Positions 1 through 12,801 are shown, counted from the first letter of the stretch. The stretch is DNA of 64,000 nucleotides from Agapanthus africanus (GCA_030015575.1 JASDDO010000001.1:135117988-135181987); one strand, 5' to 3'. The notes: generated by a model from the sequence alone, not told the origin. A program made the numbers and translations.

Positions 1-1291
1 GAATGAGATGGTTTTTTTGTGTGATGAATAAGGAAACATACAATAATGCAATCCCTAAATATCAAGCATGCTTGAAAAATATCTAGTATGCTTCAATTAT
101 CACTTAGTGAGTCACCCCCATGAGTCACCAAGTAGCCATGCCTCATTCAATGTAAACCTCCACCTCATTAATCTTTTAATCAAAAGATTAAAAACCCTAA
201 TGAGGTGTCTTCTTCTAGAAGCAATCTTGAGTAAATTACAAGAATGCCCATCATCCGTATATACATATCTGTATCCATATTCTGAAAAATACGAATACAA
301 AGAGATGAAAATAATCTATCAATATAATAATAGGATCTGGCTTAAACCAAAGCCCACTAGTATTATCCGCTCGAACATCATACGTGCACAAGTACACGTA
401 TGTGATCGAAGCCCTGCCGTAAAACCATACGGCCTCTACATCTTTTGCCTGATGCAGGGAAACCCTCTGTGTGGGACTCTAAAGACTCGACACTACGCTG
501 GCAGTGGGTTTAACCGCAAGCCGTCAGCGGTACTAGCTGCACGTAATGGCTACCCAGGTATCTGTCGAAAAGAAGGCCGACGAGCAAACTCATCCGAACT
601 CCTACTGAGCCTATCTATGACAATCTCCATACAGTTTAGTCTGTTCATCTAAGAGTATCGCATATCGGGCCAAGGGGCGGTAATCGTCATACCCCTAATA
701 GCGCAATAAGTCGTGTCGGAGTGTATCCCAAAACACCCTGAGAAATTACTGGATACCTACCAGTAAATCTCGCTTGCCTTGGCCAAGGACTTTGTTTAAT
801 GTCTTTCCGAACACAGCGCGAAATCAACCCCCAATACCGGGAGAGACGAATCCTATCTAACCACCATTGCCTCCAAGTGCTTCGGGACTGCACCCAACTA
901 CTACTTGTTTGCACGACTCCTTTGAGTCATGGTAGGGTAGTAATCTAAGAATAGTGGGAACACACTCGAGGCAAAGTAGCAGTGTCAAGTCGACAGACTA
1001 AGTTGTACTCATGTCACCTGGGAACTGCCACCTGACGATAGGTATAATATCCACCAGTGTGACTGCCATCACAATGCTGGTAATCAAGCAAAGATTCAAA
1101 GGGCTCTACCAATATGTATAAGCGATATGCTAAAAGAAACACATGCACATATTGAGCTAGAAACAAACCAGGTAGCATACTACCATTTTGAGCAAGACTA
1201 TTACTATATCCGTGTATATCCCAAGCTTCCAATATGTAATATACAAAACGGTATGATACAATAATGGCCTCTATGGCATATAACACTAACA
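1..1291 (-). mobile_element. Copia LTR, minus orientation, incomplete at window edge
   Basis: The right end reads, on the minus strand, TGTTAGTGTTATATGCC followed by ATAGAGGCC, which is the start of the long Copia LTRs found elsewhere in the window. Internal blocks shared with those LTRs follow: the GGGACTCTAAAGACTCGAC motif near 473-492 and the TGCACGACTCCTTTGAG motif near 910-926. The other end lies before base 1, so I cannot tell whether this is a solo LTR or one end of a full element. It joins Gypsy-T1 LTR sequence at 1292, so it was inserted into that LTR. Confidence 0.85.
161..207. repeat. Inverted repeat (hairpin) in the Copia LTR
   Basis: CACCTCATTA at 161-170 pairs with TAATGAGGTG at 198-207. 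An inner stem AATCTTTT / AAAAGATT lies between them. Hairpins with other stem sequences occur in the equivalent part of the other Copia LTRs. Confidence 0.7.
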
Positions 1292-1872
1292 CCTGGGCTG
1301 GGAGTTGAACTCCCGAGAAGCTTTGGAGTTGAAATCCTAAATAGAAATTAGGTATAAATTTGGAGTTAAACTCCCAAAAGATTTGGATTTGGAGTTAAAC
1401 TCCTATGTAATAAATTAGATGTGGATTTGGAGTTAAACTCCTGAGGGACTTTGGAAACTCCCAGAAAAGGGAAGGATCAAAGAGGATCCCTTTCTTCTCC
1501 CTTTTATCCCTGGATCTTCTTTTGAGCCTTGGATCTTTCCGAACTAGTTTTTTTTGGAAATGAGTCTACTTCCTCCTCCTCTCCGTTGGCTGGATCTTGG
1601 AGAAAAAATGGCGAGACTTAAAAATCTCCCCTTTAGGGGATTTGATGGAAGACCCGAGATCCCCTTCAAGGGTTTTATGATGAAAAATTATTTCTTTTTG
1701 GAAAAAGAAGGGATAAACTCTTGATTTAATTCAAAAAAAAGAAATAGGGTTTAGAACCTTGAGGAAGGAGAAAGAGGCACAAAACCCTAATTTTTGAGAG
1801 AATGAAAAGTTTTCCTTGATTTTTTTTATCATGTTTGCCTTTATAGGCTATACACTTTACATATAGCCCATT
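1292..1872 (-). mobile_element. Gypsy-T1 3' LTR, first part
   Basis: Collinear with 46302-46875 of the intact 5' LTR: repeated GGAGTTAAACTCC blocks, the TTTAGGGGATTTGATGGAAG segment, and CTTTACATATAGCCC at the right edge. The roughly 690 bp of LTR corresponding to 45613-46301 is missing to the left, where another Copia LTR begins. The LTR resumes at 22008 after Copia-A. Confidence 0.85.
1868..1872. repeat. Left target-site duplication of Copia-A
   Basis: CCATT lies just before the LTR and CCCTT at 22008-22012 just after it, matching at 4 of 5 bases. The uninterrupted Gypsy-T1 LTR near 46875 reads AGCCCCTTAAGC, as expected of the empty site. Confidence 0.65.
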
Positions 1873-4058
1873 TGTTAGTTATATGTATGCCCTAGAGGCC
1901 ATTACTGTACATACGATGTATATTGTAGTGGATGCTTGGACATATATAGGGTGGACTTTCTTGCTCGACATGATAGTATGCTATCTGGTTGCTCTTTATC
2001 TTAACATGTGCGATGATTGTCTCTATGTTACATGTTGATAAAGCCCTTAGGATGAGTACTTGACTACCAGGATTGTGATGCAGATCATCCTAGTGGGGAC
2101 AGTGTAGTCACTAAGTTCATCCTTCAAATATTCTTATTCGTAGGTGTATCGAGACAGGGCATCGATATACCAGAGTAGACTAGCGTATAGCTTCTCGACC
2201 CATATAGATGGGCGATGGATGATCTCATATCCATTGGTGTTTGACATCAGAGACGGTATACGGGTGCTTAGTGGAGACTGGGTACACTGGACAGACTCGC
2301 CGAGAACTCCCAGATGGTATTATACCTCACGTCAGATGCAGTTCTCTGGTGACACTGGTACAGGTTAGTCTGTAGACCCGAGATCGTCATAGAGTCTTGT
2401 GTGATTCCCACTGTGATTTATTTTCCACCTTACCACGTTCAAGAGAATGTGCAAAATGGTGGCTTTTGGATACAGTCCCGAGTCACATGGAGGCAATGAG
2501 CGATAGGAGGGGTTTCGTTTCTCCCGGTATTGGAAGTTGATGTTGCGCTGTGCTCGATTGGCTATAACAGGAAGTTCTTGGCCAAGGCTTCTTCAGAGGT
2601 ATACTGGTAAGTGTTATCAGTAGTTTCTCGACCCATTATGAGCCTCATATCAACATGACTTATCGAGTTACTGGGGTCTGACGTTTACCACCCCTAGACG
2701 AAATATGCGACATATCAGACGAAGAGACCGGACTGTACGGTAGTGTTACTGATTGGATTCGCAGGAGTGTGAGCAGGCTTGCTTGTTGATCTTCCGATCG
2801 CTCAATACCCGGGTGGCCATTACGTTTAGCAGACCGCTTGCGGCTTGTGGGTGTTTAATATGATTATCACCTACTGCCGGCGTATTGACGAGTCTTTAGA
2901 GTCCTACACAGGGGTTTCCTGGCTCAAGAGAAACGGAGTAGGAGCACATATGTGATATGTGCGGGACCGAGATTGATACGATATGAGATACCGTATTCTA
3001 TTCTCGGGATATGAGATATCGGTCGGTTATATATGATATAACCGGGTTATCGGATTAAGTGTTGATTCGATAAATTGATTCATATGATATTAGTCGGTTA
3101 TAGGTGATATAGCCGGATTATTAAATCAAGAGTTGATTTGATAATCTAATGTATAATTATATTTGATATATTACATTACATTAACTAGTATTAGCTCACT
3201 TATGATTTCTTTTCTCACTTTGGATACATTGATGTATATGTGATATATGTTAAATGTATCATGCAAGGTTACAAATGCAACTAGGGTTAATGAGGATTAA
3301 ACCATGCTAGGGTTAAGATTAGGGTTTAAATTTATCATTAAGTAATTCAAATATTATGGATAATAGTCATGGTTGATATTTGTTGAAAGCTTGTAGAAGT
3401 TTGTAAGTATCTTTGACTTTGTCCATTTTCTTTGTCTTGCTTAAGATATTTTTGACCTAACCTTTAACCATAGCACATGGTTAACTCTCTACAAGGGTTA
3501 AGCATGACATGCTTAACCCTTGGTTGCATTATTAATCTTACCAATAATTCATTTGATGAGTTAGATTTTCTTCTTCTTCTTCTTCCTCAAAGCTTTCTAG
3601 CTTCAATGGAGTTGTGAGAAAATGAGTGAGAAAATCATTTCTAATGTGAGCAAACTTCCTACTTCATCATCCTCTACTACTTTCCATTTAGTATAGGGTG
3701 TTTGCTTCACTAATTTCACAATTAGTGAAGAGATAGCTTGGGTTAATGTCTCCTCGACGTAGATCCTCTTCGGCCTCGAAGACTTCGAAGCAAACATGTT
3801 CGTTTCTTCACGGGAGCCTCTCTAGAGTCCGGAGTTCACGATCGCAGCGAGAGGGACTACTACATGGAGCTATTGAAGTGAAGGACCGGTCTACAAAGGT
3901 TGTATTCCTTGATCACTAGACTTGCAAAGTTGTTTGCATTACTTTCCGTCGATTTCTAGTTAACGATTCTTTATTAGGGTTAGCTAAAACGGAAAATTTT
4001 TGAATTTGGCATGGACGATGCCTCCCGAAACGTTGTTGCCATCGTAGGTAACCCTGCA
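1873..4058 (+). mobile_element. Copia-A 5' LTR
   Basis: Starts TGTTAGTTATATG and ends GTAACCCTGCA, directly before the PBS. It matches 19824-22007 over its whole length. At about 2.2 kb it is long for a Copia LTR. It contains the perfect inverted repeat at 3493-3521. Confidence 0.92.
3493..3521. repeat. Near-perfect palindrome in the Copia-A LTR
   Basis: AAGGGTTAAGCATG, one base, then CATGCTTAACCCTT: a 14-bp stem with a 1-nt centre. The 3' LTR carries the same palindrome at 21446-21474. Confidence 0.85.
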
Positions 4059-4059
4059 G

Positions 4060-4073
4060 TGGTATCAGAGCCA
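4060..4073 (+). promoter_or_regulatory. Primer-binding site, tRNA-iMet
   Basis: TGGTATCAGAGCCA follows the LTR end after one base. It is complementary to the 3' end of plant initiator methionine tRNA, the usual Copia primer. Confidence 0.93.
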
Positions 4074-5434
4074 TGCTAGAAATTTATACGGATTTTGTTA
4101 AGATTACAAAACCGAAATACTGCGAAACTTGCAACGCCTAAACCTGCTCTCTGTCGTTTTTAAAATGTTGTCAAAAAAATTTTCAAACAAGTATGGAGTG
4201 CTATATATGATATAACGTGAACACTGACAAAATTTCATGCATTTTGGTGAAAATTGGGCCGAGCACAACCTGCCCCATCTCGACCAAAATCCGAGCTCCC
4301 CCATGATTTTTTGCCTGTGTTCAAGTGACTGGGTTTTGGTGTTTAAGGTGTTGTTTGTTTTTTCTAATTTTGCATGTGATGCAATCTTACACTATAAACA
4401 ATTCAGAGTGTTTCGTATTCGTAGTTTTAACATTGTTTCGGGTTATTCGCATGTTGTCTAAACAAAGTTAAAAAGTCCGATCGAATGTCAAAAATCCATT
4501 TTTCCAAGTTTAATGTATTCGGAAAAACATGCAAGTGATCCTATGAACCCTCTAGAAGAATGAAACCCTAACTCGACTTTTTTGGATCGTGGAACCGCGA
4601 TCAAACCCTAGGGTTTGCCGTAGTTCCATGGCGACATGAGTGAGGGTTGGGTTTGCCCTTCTACGGCTGGTGCATAGGTACTGTGGCATATTCTGTGTAT
4701 TATTAAAACTGTGCTCAAGTGTTGAGTTGTCGGGAAATTGTGGGACTTTGATAAATCGATCGAAAAGTTTAACATTCGTCCGGGTATCATGTGATGGGAT
4801 ACAATATTTGGAATCGACATGTAGTTATGAGATAACTAATTTGAATGTTATAAATCTAGCAATTTAGTCTCATTTGATCGGTTGCCACGGGATTTTAATG
4901 TGATCAAAAGTCCGTCGCAATCATGTAGTGTACGCGGATACTCGCCGGGTAAACTTAATAGATAGCCACGCCCCATAGCCCTGACCAAATGACTGTAGGA
5001 GAACCCCGTCGCCAAAATCATCCGTTCGGGTGCTCGCGGAAGCGGTATTCCGCCTTAGTGCACTTCGTCGACGGCATCGGGGGGTGCGGCCGTCTACTAA
5101 AGTTTCCGACAAGCATTCGATCAGGATGTCGAGAATCTTGTTGAATTGCCCGACTTGATATTGAAAAGTGTTTTCGAGATCGAGACTAAAATGCGGGGTT
5201 TATAATTGTTAGGCATGCGATGTCTAAAGAATTCATTTGGTTAGGCATGCGATGTCTAAGGTGGTTGCAGATTCCAACTGTTGTAGTTTTTCACTTTCTT
5301 TTCTGCGACCGTAAGTGTAATATGTGGTGTATCGCCGGTTTTGGTTCTATATGTCAACGACAATTGGGATACGCATATTTACTTACGTTGATGACATGTG
5401 ATGTTATGTGTTGCTGGGATATGTTATATTAGAT

Positions 5435-5744
5435 CGTCGTGATTGAATAGCCGGGGATTTTATGTGAGATGAGAGTTTTTATTTTCATTCACGAAAAATT
5501 CATTGTATGTAATATTCTTTTATTGGGGTACTTCCGGGTTGAGGATGATGTCACTATTGTATATTATTTACTTTTCTGCATTAAGATAAACCCAAGACGG
5601 GAAGCACAAGTAACCGGGTTCTAGGGTCCAGTGGAAGACCATCTCGAGGAGTTGAGACCGGGTCTCCTAACTCTAGAATTGGCAGGGTTGCTTGCCGCTC
5701 TCGTAGGGGTCTAGGGGTGTGGGATTGGCTATTCATCACGACCG
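5435..5744 (+). ncRNA. Putative structured RNA domain in the Copia-A leader
   Basis: Outer arms at 5435-5452 (ends TTGAATAGCC) and 5727-5744 (GGCTATTCATCACGACCG) are complementary over about 16 positions. A nested stem pairs CAAGTAACC (5607-5615) with GGTTGCTTG (5686-5694), including one G-U pair. The same two stems, with different bases, occur in the leaders of Copia-B, C, D and E. RNA structure is inferred from the complementarity and from compensatory changes between elements. Confidence 0.6.
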
Positions 5745-5950
5745 TGGAATCCGTGTTGTATACTGGCTTAATTTAAAACACGGAAATCCTAGTATATCTA
5801 ATATTTCATATGTTGTTTTCTGCTGCGATATTCTGTGATGTGATCATTGATTATATTCTGAGACGAATGACTATATTATATATATGAGATATAATTAATA
5901 TTGCTGCTTTCGTTTCATATGTGATGCTTGGAAAGCATAATAAATGGGAC

Positions 5951-5971
5951 TTCATTAATGAGATTAATGAA
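5951..5971 (+). ncRNA. Leader hairpin after ATGGGAC (Copia-A)
   Basis: TTCATTAAT, GAG, ATTAATGAA: a perfect 9-bp stem with a 3-nt loop directly after ATGGGAC. Equivalent hairpins with altered but still paired bases occur in the other four elements. Confidence 0.65.
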
Positions 5972-6026
5972 ATAAAAGAAACCTAAAGATGTTGTAGAAA
6001 CTTGTCTCGAAAACTGGTAGCTCTAG

Positions 6027-6275
6027 TTCTTGCTTTGCATAGCGGTATTCCTTGTAGAATATCCAGCACCTTATTCGATAAGGAAAGAGGCGAGATCCCT
6101 TCACCGGGAGTGTCCTCTTTAGCTAAACTAGCAGATGCTACAAACTCGGTTTGTCTTTTGATTGCTTTAATAGTTTTTGCTTTGCATAGTGGTATTTGTG
6201 AAATATCATGCACCTTATTCGATAAGGAAAGAGCCGAGATCCCTTCACCGGGAGTGACCTCTTTAGCAAAACTAG
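6027..6275 (+). repeat. Dimeric direct repeat in the Copia-A leader
   Basis: Two copies, about 145 bp apart, of a block running from CTTTGCATAG(C/T)GGTATT through TTATTCGATAAGGAAAGAG to GAGATCCCTTCACCGGGAG. The 132-codon frame at 6002-6400 is a product of this repeat and I do not consider it a gene. The same dimer is in Copia-E (about 60257-60505) and, on the minus strand, in Copia-B (about 14330-14560). Confidence 0.75.
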
Positions 6276-7049
6276 TAAAAGCCTCAAAAACACTCCTTTA
6301 CAAAATCACTCGATTCTACGACGATATCAAGTTCATTACGCAAAGGGTTTTCTTAAAAACTTGTCGTAGCCCTCCGTCATTTCAGATAAATAATAGTTAA
6401 TATCCGTGCTGCGTTTGTTGGCCTTTGTCAAGGCGTAGTGTGCGGTAGCTGATTACTGCTTATTTGCATAAGCATATGATGCGATTAAGTTAGGGTAGTC
6501 GTGCGACCTTGTTGGCCTTTGTCAAGGGTCATGCGAGTGGGTTTAATTCAATCAGGAAATGACGGGTTGAACTTGACTAGCATCCTATAGTTTGTTGGCC
6601 TTTGTCAAGGTCATAGGAGGTTAGGGACAAAATATTATTGGGAATTTCAAGTTTTGAAATTTGCAATGAGATTGCATACCTTCTATGAGATAGTTGGATC
6701 CCGATACCCACTGCGAGTAAGAGTTACTCCTGGGAGAGTTTTACACATTACAATTAGCCGATCAAGTAGGTGTCTAGAAAGGTGTCAACGGGGTTATGCC
6801 TCTGGGAAAACGAGGTTTATTTTAATTAGGTCCATGAGAAAGCACGGGGAACCTCCCTCAAAGTACCGGCACTGGCTTGGCTGAAAGATTGGCGAAATTG
6901 TAGGGTGTAATTAAATCCTGGCTAGTCTTTCCTTTTAGGGTTTGAAGGAAGATTTGACTAAAACAGTGGGAGCCATCCTGATTAGATAAATTAATAACCA
7001 AACTAATCTTGCAAGAGCATACACTGAGTGTTTTCTTCTCTCTCTCTCC

Positions 7050-7051
7050 AG
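7050..7051 (+). promoter_or_regulatory. Candidate 3' splice site before pol (Copia-A)
   Basis: TTTTCTTCTCTCTCTCTCC followed by AG, 36 nt before the ATG at 7088. Copia-E has the same tract at 61263-61282; Copia-B and C have similar tracts ending GCAG before CGACC. No donor site was identified. Confidence 0.4.
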
Positions 7052-7087
7052 GTAACGACCATGTCACGCCTTAATCAAGATAATAAT

Positions 7088-8197
7088 ATGGATGTATTGA
7101 CCAAACCCACTTGTTATACTGAGCTAAGGAACATTGGTCCTGCTCCAAACTTATAATTATTATAAGACCGAGCAGGAAATAGGGGATTACCAGGATTCCG
7201 TGCCGCCCAAACGAAGAAAATGTATGTTGATACATCTTCTTCGGGTATGTTCATTACCGAGAACTATTTCACAGTATCCTCTACGTCCTGGGTATGAGAT
7301 ACCGGATCAGGATCCCACATATGTAATATGTTACATAGGCTATAGATAGGTAAAGAACTGGGAAAGGGTGATAAGTTTCAAGAGTTGGAAACGGTGCAAG
7401 TGTTGCAGCCAAGTATGTTGGCAGTTATCACCCTGTATTACTAGATACATTGATTCTGAACGAATGTTATTAGATACCGAACCTGAAGTACAACATCATA
7501 TCAGTCTCTTTATTTAGTAAAGAAGGATATAATTTTGTATTGTTGGATAATGTTTTGAACATTTTCTATATCAAGAGTTGATCGGTTCATGCACGTTATC
7601 TAAAAGCATATACGTTCTAAATCAAACCACAGTTCTTAACATACAGAATACACACAAGAGGAAGAGTTCAGAAATGAACGAATCCTTCTTGAGGCATTGT
7701 AGACTAGGTCATATCAATGCGACCCAACTAGCTAAGTTACATTTAGATGCATATTTAAATCAGTTTGAATTTACATCTTGTGAAACTTGCCAGTCATGTC
7801 ACAAAGATAAGATGACCATAGCTCAGTTTATAGAAACAGAAAAAGAGTTGGTGAACTCTTGGGATTGATACATGATGATGTATGTAAGTCCCCTGTCTAC
7901 ACATGCCAAGACTGGTTCTTTGTACTTCATTACATTCATTGATGATCTCTCAAGATTCGGATATATGTTCTTGTTGAAACACAAGTCTGAAGCTTTTAAG
8001 AAATTCAAAGAATATAAGTTAGAAGTAGAGAACCAAAACGGGTATAAGTATTATGTCCTTTGATGTGATCGGGGAGGAGAATACTTGAGCACGGAATTCC
8101 TGGACTATTCTTAAGGAGAATGAGATTCTCTCTCAGCATTACTCCTCCGCATACACCACAGCATGTTGGTATATCGGGGCGGAGCAATTGCACCCTA
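7088..8197 (+). pseudogene. Copia-A pol remnant 1: protease and integrase, no Gag
   Basis: From ATG at 7088 the frame shows the family N-terminus, then reaches the protease motif SGSHICN only about 70 codons later, so nearly all of Gag is missing. Stops interrupt it, including one directly before the protease DTG triad. At 7680-7800 the integrase zinc-binding region is readable (HCRLGH, then CETCQSC), and at 7880-8000 part of the catalytic core (STHAKTG, FITFIDDLSRFG). The sequence is cut at 8197 by Copia-B and resumes at 18008. It cannot encode a working polyprotein. Confidence 0.85.
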
Positions 8198-8202
8198 TGT
8201 GA
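8198..8202. repeat. Left target-site duplication of Copia-B
   Basis: TGTGA, repeated exactly at 18003-18007 on the other side of the element. Confidence 0.88.
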
Positions 8203-10231
8203 TGTAAGTCTACGGTAGCGCCCCGGCCGTCAATCCGAGGCCAAATACGGAAACAAAAACTTTTTAGGAAACCGGCACTATCGTAGTCTTTCACCCGGAT
8301 CGAACCATTAACGCTAAACTAGCTAACTACTAAGAAGTGAGTGTGGCTATACCGATCGATCCGTGTCCTTCAGTCTTTGGCCACCATCCCAAGCTCCTCG
8401 CGGCATCTTCGATCTCCGGTCTCCTCGTCGGAAGGGCACCATATCAATGAGTCTTTTTACGGGCTCCCGCTTCATCCGAAGCAACTCGGACACGAAGTTT
8501 GCTAGCCGACGTGTCCAAGATGAAGTAGATAATGTGTGTGATAACTTTGTCTCAAGCATCCATTGATTCTCAACACATGAGAGTGTATGGATGGAGGTTG
8601 GAGATGATGCCATTAGTGGAAGTTGTGAGCTAGAGGAGGAAGAAGAAGAAGAGACTTTCTTTTTCTATTGTGTTGTGTTGATAAAAATGAGAGCAAGAAT
8701 AATAATACAAGAGCAAACCCCAAGCCTATGGCTGCCCTCTCTCTCCATCCATCAATTCAACACAATAAACAAATCCTAATGTGACATTAGCACAAATAAA
8801 GAGACCATGAGTCACTAAACATGTCCATGTCACATTAAATGCATCTCATCATGAACTAAGCTCATAATTTACACCAAAATAAACATTAAGCCAAATGTTT
8901 AGTCCAACAAAAAGATACGGCAACATCTAAAGTAAACTCGTGACGGATCACAAGGATACCCCTCACCTGTATATACATACCTGCATCCGCATTCCGACTG
9001 AATGCGAATGCGATGAGACTAAAGTAATCCAACAAATCTAATACTAGGATCCGGCTTAAACCAAAGCCCACTAGTATGATCCATCCGATCATGATGCGTG
9101 CACGAATGCACGTATATGATCGAACCCAGCCATAATACCATACGGCCTCTACAACGTTTCGCCCGAAACTTGAGAAACTGTCTGTGGGGGACTCTAAAAA
9201 CTCGTCAATACTTTGGCTGTGGATTTAACCACTAGCACGTCTGTGGTACTAGCCGTACGTAACGGGCTACCAGGTATTGACCAAAAGGGAGGTCGATGAG
9301 CGAACTCATCCTGACACCCTACTGAGCCTGTCAGTGACAATATCCATACAATCCGGTCCGTTCGTCTATGAGTATCGCATGTCGGGCCTAGGGGGCTGGT
9401 AAACGTCAGACCCCCAAAAGCGGTACAAGTCTTGTTGGAGTGCAGCCCAGAACACCCTGAGAAACTACTGGAATACTTACCAGTAAATCTCCTGCCTTGG
9501 ACAAGGACTTCGTGTAATGGCTCTCCTAGACACAGCGCGATCTCACCCCCAATACCGGGAGAGACGAAACCCCTGCCGATCCGCTCACTGACTCCATGTG
9601 GCTCGGGACTGTACCCAACTAAAACCTGTTTGCACGACTCCTTTGAGCCATGGTAGGGTAGTAATCAAAGCATAGTGGGAACTCACACGAGACAAATGAC
9701 GATCTCAGGTCGATGAACCAACCTGTACACATGTCACCAGAGAACTGCTATCTGACGCTAGGTATAAAACCAACTAGCATGTTCCCGGCGAGTCCTGTCT
9801 GGTGTACTCATAACCCAATGAGCACCTGTATACGTCTTAGGTGAACCAACTGACACCAATGGCTTGTGAGACCAGCCACCGCCCCTCGTCGGGGTCTCGA
9901 TCCGTATACACTAGTCTACTCTGGAGTATCGATGCCCTTATCTCGAAACTCCCTCGACTAGGGACCTTTTAAGGATGTGCTTATAGACCCCAGCTCCCAT
10001 GTATATGATCGCCATCATACTACTGGCCGTCAAGTAAGAATCCTAAGGGCTCTATCAACGTGTAATAGTAATCTGTAATATCACCTAAAGTATGTACACG
10101 ATGATAAAGATAAACCATATAGCCTACTATCATCTTGAGTAAGATTGTCCTACCGGCATAGGTCCTCCCTTAATCATTGCAATCACGTGCCTGTGATCCA
10201 ATAATTGACTCTGAGGGCACTATATCCAACA
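8203..10231 (-). mobile_element. Copia-B 3' LTR
   Basis: On the minus strand it starts TGTTGGATATAGTGCCC and ends GACTTACA. It has the same length as 15974-18002. Short frames such as 8347-8613 and 9432-9656 fall within it and recur in the other LTR copy (16169-16384, 17205-17429), so they are LTR sequence and not genes. Confidence 0.92.
8778..8836. repeat. Inverted repeat in the Copia-B LTR
   Basis: AATGTGACAT (8778-8787) pairs with ATGTCACATT (8827-8836). It lies at about the same distance from the LTR start as the hairpins of other Copia LTRs. Confidence 0.6.
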
Positions 10232-10253
10232 ATCTCCCACTTGCACTCAAGGC
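10232..10253 (-). promoter_or_regulatory. Polypurine tract of Copia-B
   Basis: Minus strand ...CAAGTGGGAGAT directly before the 3' LTR, as in Copia-A (19810-19823) and Copia-C (27460-27473). Confidence 0.85.
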
Positions 10254-12700
10254 TAATTATTGCGATGTCGCATACTCACAGCCCGTGTGATACCGAACAC
10301 CCAACTCCTCTACTAATCTGTCTCATAAAGCCCGGTTGTGAAACTACTGCATTCGAGGAATAGCCTCTGTGAGTGGATCCGCTCTGATGTTTCTTTCTGT
10401 GTCTCTCTTATTCTCTAGTTCGCGGAGAAAGCTATCTCCCGAAATGAGCAATACCTGTCTTAGAATATGTCTGGATATCTGATGGGACCTAGTTCATAAA
10501 TGAACTCCAAATCCAAACTTCTTAGAATGTATCGTCAACTGAACTTAATCAGTATCCTGCACCACGCTTCCCTCGGTATCCGCTTGGACCACCTGTCCAA
10601 ACTACTACCCCTCGTCAGAGGTAAAACTATAACTCTGACATTCATTCTGTCATCCAGGTCACCTTGGAAGCCTGGAATGATAACTGTCTCCCGAAAGAGG
10701 CTGTCGTTATCATTTCCCCAGAACATCAACTTATGTTCTAAAACTGCTTCCGAACGTTTCTCCAGGATTGGATTAATATCAACTTATTGCAACTAGTGCA
10801 AAAGCAACATCTGGTGTGATACTTGACATCCCATGATTGACTCAATTGCCTAAGCAAGTGATCTGCCAATCATGCACATCCCTCTCCCCTTTAGTCTGTA
10901 AGACACCTTCAAAGAGGGTGACTCCATCACCTGCAGGTGCACTACCATGCCTGGAGTCGTCCATTCTAAAACACCTTTAGAATGCTGTCTAAGTACCCAG
11001 ATTTGGGAAACTCTCCAAATCTAGATCTAAAATCATAGATCTAGTAACCAGAATGCCTGATATAATATCCAAATCCTATGTGGAGAAACCACTGTGTGAC
11101 AACCAAAGTATAACCGATCGTAGTATAGGAATTTCACTTCCTACTCTGTGTATGTCATCCAAATACCAGGACATCACACCCTACTACCTTCTTAACAGAT
11201 CCATCCCCTATTCTAATGAAGTCAAACCTATGACTGTCATATCAGAAATAGATGATCTATCTCCGCTATATTTGCTTTAGTCTATAAATAGACATAAGCT
11301 ACTTGTCCACTTTGCTTTCGCTGCTCCCACTGACTACGACAACCCTCTGGCAGAGTCATATACACGTGCACATCTAAAGCTAGTTTAGAACGACGCTATA
11401 CTCATCCTCCTTCCAGGTCTCATAGCCTAGAACAACAGTAGTGTCAAGTCTGGGAAAACAAGAACCTCCCTGTCACCGTCTTTGAGCATACCGAAGTACC
11501 TCTCGAGTGCCTGAGGTTACCCACCATATCTGCGGAGTGGCCAATGGAATGTCAAACCAGATTGAATCTTTAGGTTCTTATCAAATTTTTAGTAATCGTT
11601 TGCGGTTCTGGAATCATTTCCAGTTCTACCATACTCCCACTACTGTTTTCTGAAGAAAAAGATCCATTTTTATTAAAACTGTGGCAAGTCAAGAACAATA
11701 TCACTATTGATCTTCCAGATGGTAGAAAGTCAACCCTCGTCATAGCCCGGGTCAACCCACAAACTGCCATTACAGAAACGTGCCTTGAGTTATCCAGAGT
11801 CTGGTTTTAAGCATAAGCCGGACAACTCCCTGTACCTTAACATTGTTAAGATATGAACTATTCTATATCCAATATAGAAACAGAGGCACTGATTTAATTG
11901 GAACCAGATTCAAAACATGCAGCTGTCTCCAGTGCATGTCAACTAAATGGAGAGAGGCCAATCAGCATTACTCAACTTAGGAGTACATCCAAATATGAGT
12001 AACCTGAAAGAGAAGCAAGTTCTCATAATCATTACTATCAACTGAATACCATACACAAGTATCTACATCTTCGATCACCTTGAAGAATCCTGATACTTGC
12101 AATACCTGGTTCTCTACTTTATTCATATACCTATAACTTCTCAAAACTTAGACCTTGCATTTCTACGAAACACTTGTCTAAAAACTAGAGAAGTCATAAG
12201 TAAACCGAATATAGTACGAGGACCAACCCCTCTGTCCAAATGGACACAGGACAACATACAATACTCTGTATAAGTCCCCTGAGCTTAATAACTCATTCCT
12301 TGTGCGTCGTAGGCTGAAAACTGTACTATGGTTATGAAGAATTACACCGCTGTTGAATGCTCCTTACCTAACCATCAACTGATATAGGTAAATGTCGTGG
12401 ACATAATTTCAAAATGTTATATCTCACTTTATAAAAATAAACGTACAGATATATCAATTTGAAATTGGTGCATAACAACGGATATTCAAAACCAAATATT
12501 TGCTGTCCGGCAAACAACCCAGGTGATTTCCTCAAATATCACCAATTACAACGAATCCCGATATAATGAGGATGATCACCCAATTCCCAATAACTTACTC
12601 CCACTCATCATCTATAAAACCATACAGATGTGAGAATCATACCTGGTAAATACATACCCTAAAGTAAGTACCTAATTGGAAAATCAGTTTTCTATTAACA
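10254..12700 (-). pseudogene. Copia-B pol remnant
   Basis: Heavily decayed pol on the minus strand. A reverse-transcriptase active-site remnant (Y-L-D-D, expected Y-V-D-D) lies near 11130-11150. The linker resembling Copia-C's EIPEPQAITE region is near 11580-11640. A protease remnant with SHIC lies near 12620-12650. Frameshifts and stops are dense, and the longest minus-strand frame (11570-11770) is 66 codons. Identification rests on short patches collinear with Copia-C. Confidence 0.65.
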
Positions 12701-12801
12701 ACACATGGTGAAACTGAATCATGAAAATGTTTCGAAGGGGTATCCGGGTATTCCTAGTAATGCCTCTTCCATTATCAGATTCACAACTGTAACCGTATAT
12801 T

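Larger units (their letters stand above)
4074..7051 (+). other. Copia-A long untranslated leader
   Basis: About 3 kb between the PBS and the pol start with no credible coding sequence. It holds conserved blocks shared with Copia-B, C, D and E: a long-range stem domain (5435-5744), a hairpin after ATGGGAC (5951-5971), a dimeric repeat (6027-6275) and three TTGTTGGCC...TCAAGG motifs (6415, 6509, 6592). It ends in a pyrimidine tract and AG at 7050-7051 that resembles a 3' splice site. Confidence 0.75.

Noticed and set aside
4060..4073. tRNA gene at the TGGTATCAGAGCC sites
   Set aside because: Only the complement of the 3' end of initiator tRNA is present, beside an LTR; these are primer-binding sites.
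6002..6400. 132-codon frame in the Copia-A leader as a leader protein
   Set aside because: It follows a dimeric repeat; the same repeat in Copia-B and E is not kept as one comparable frame, and no domain is seen.
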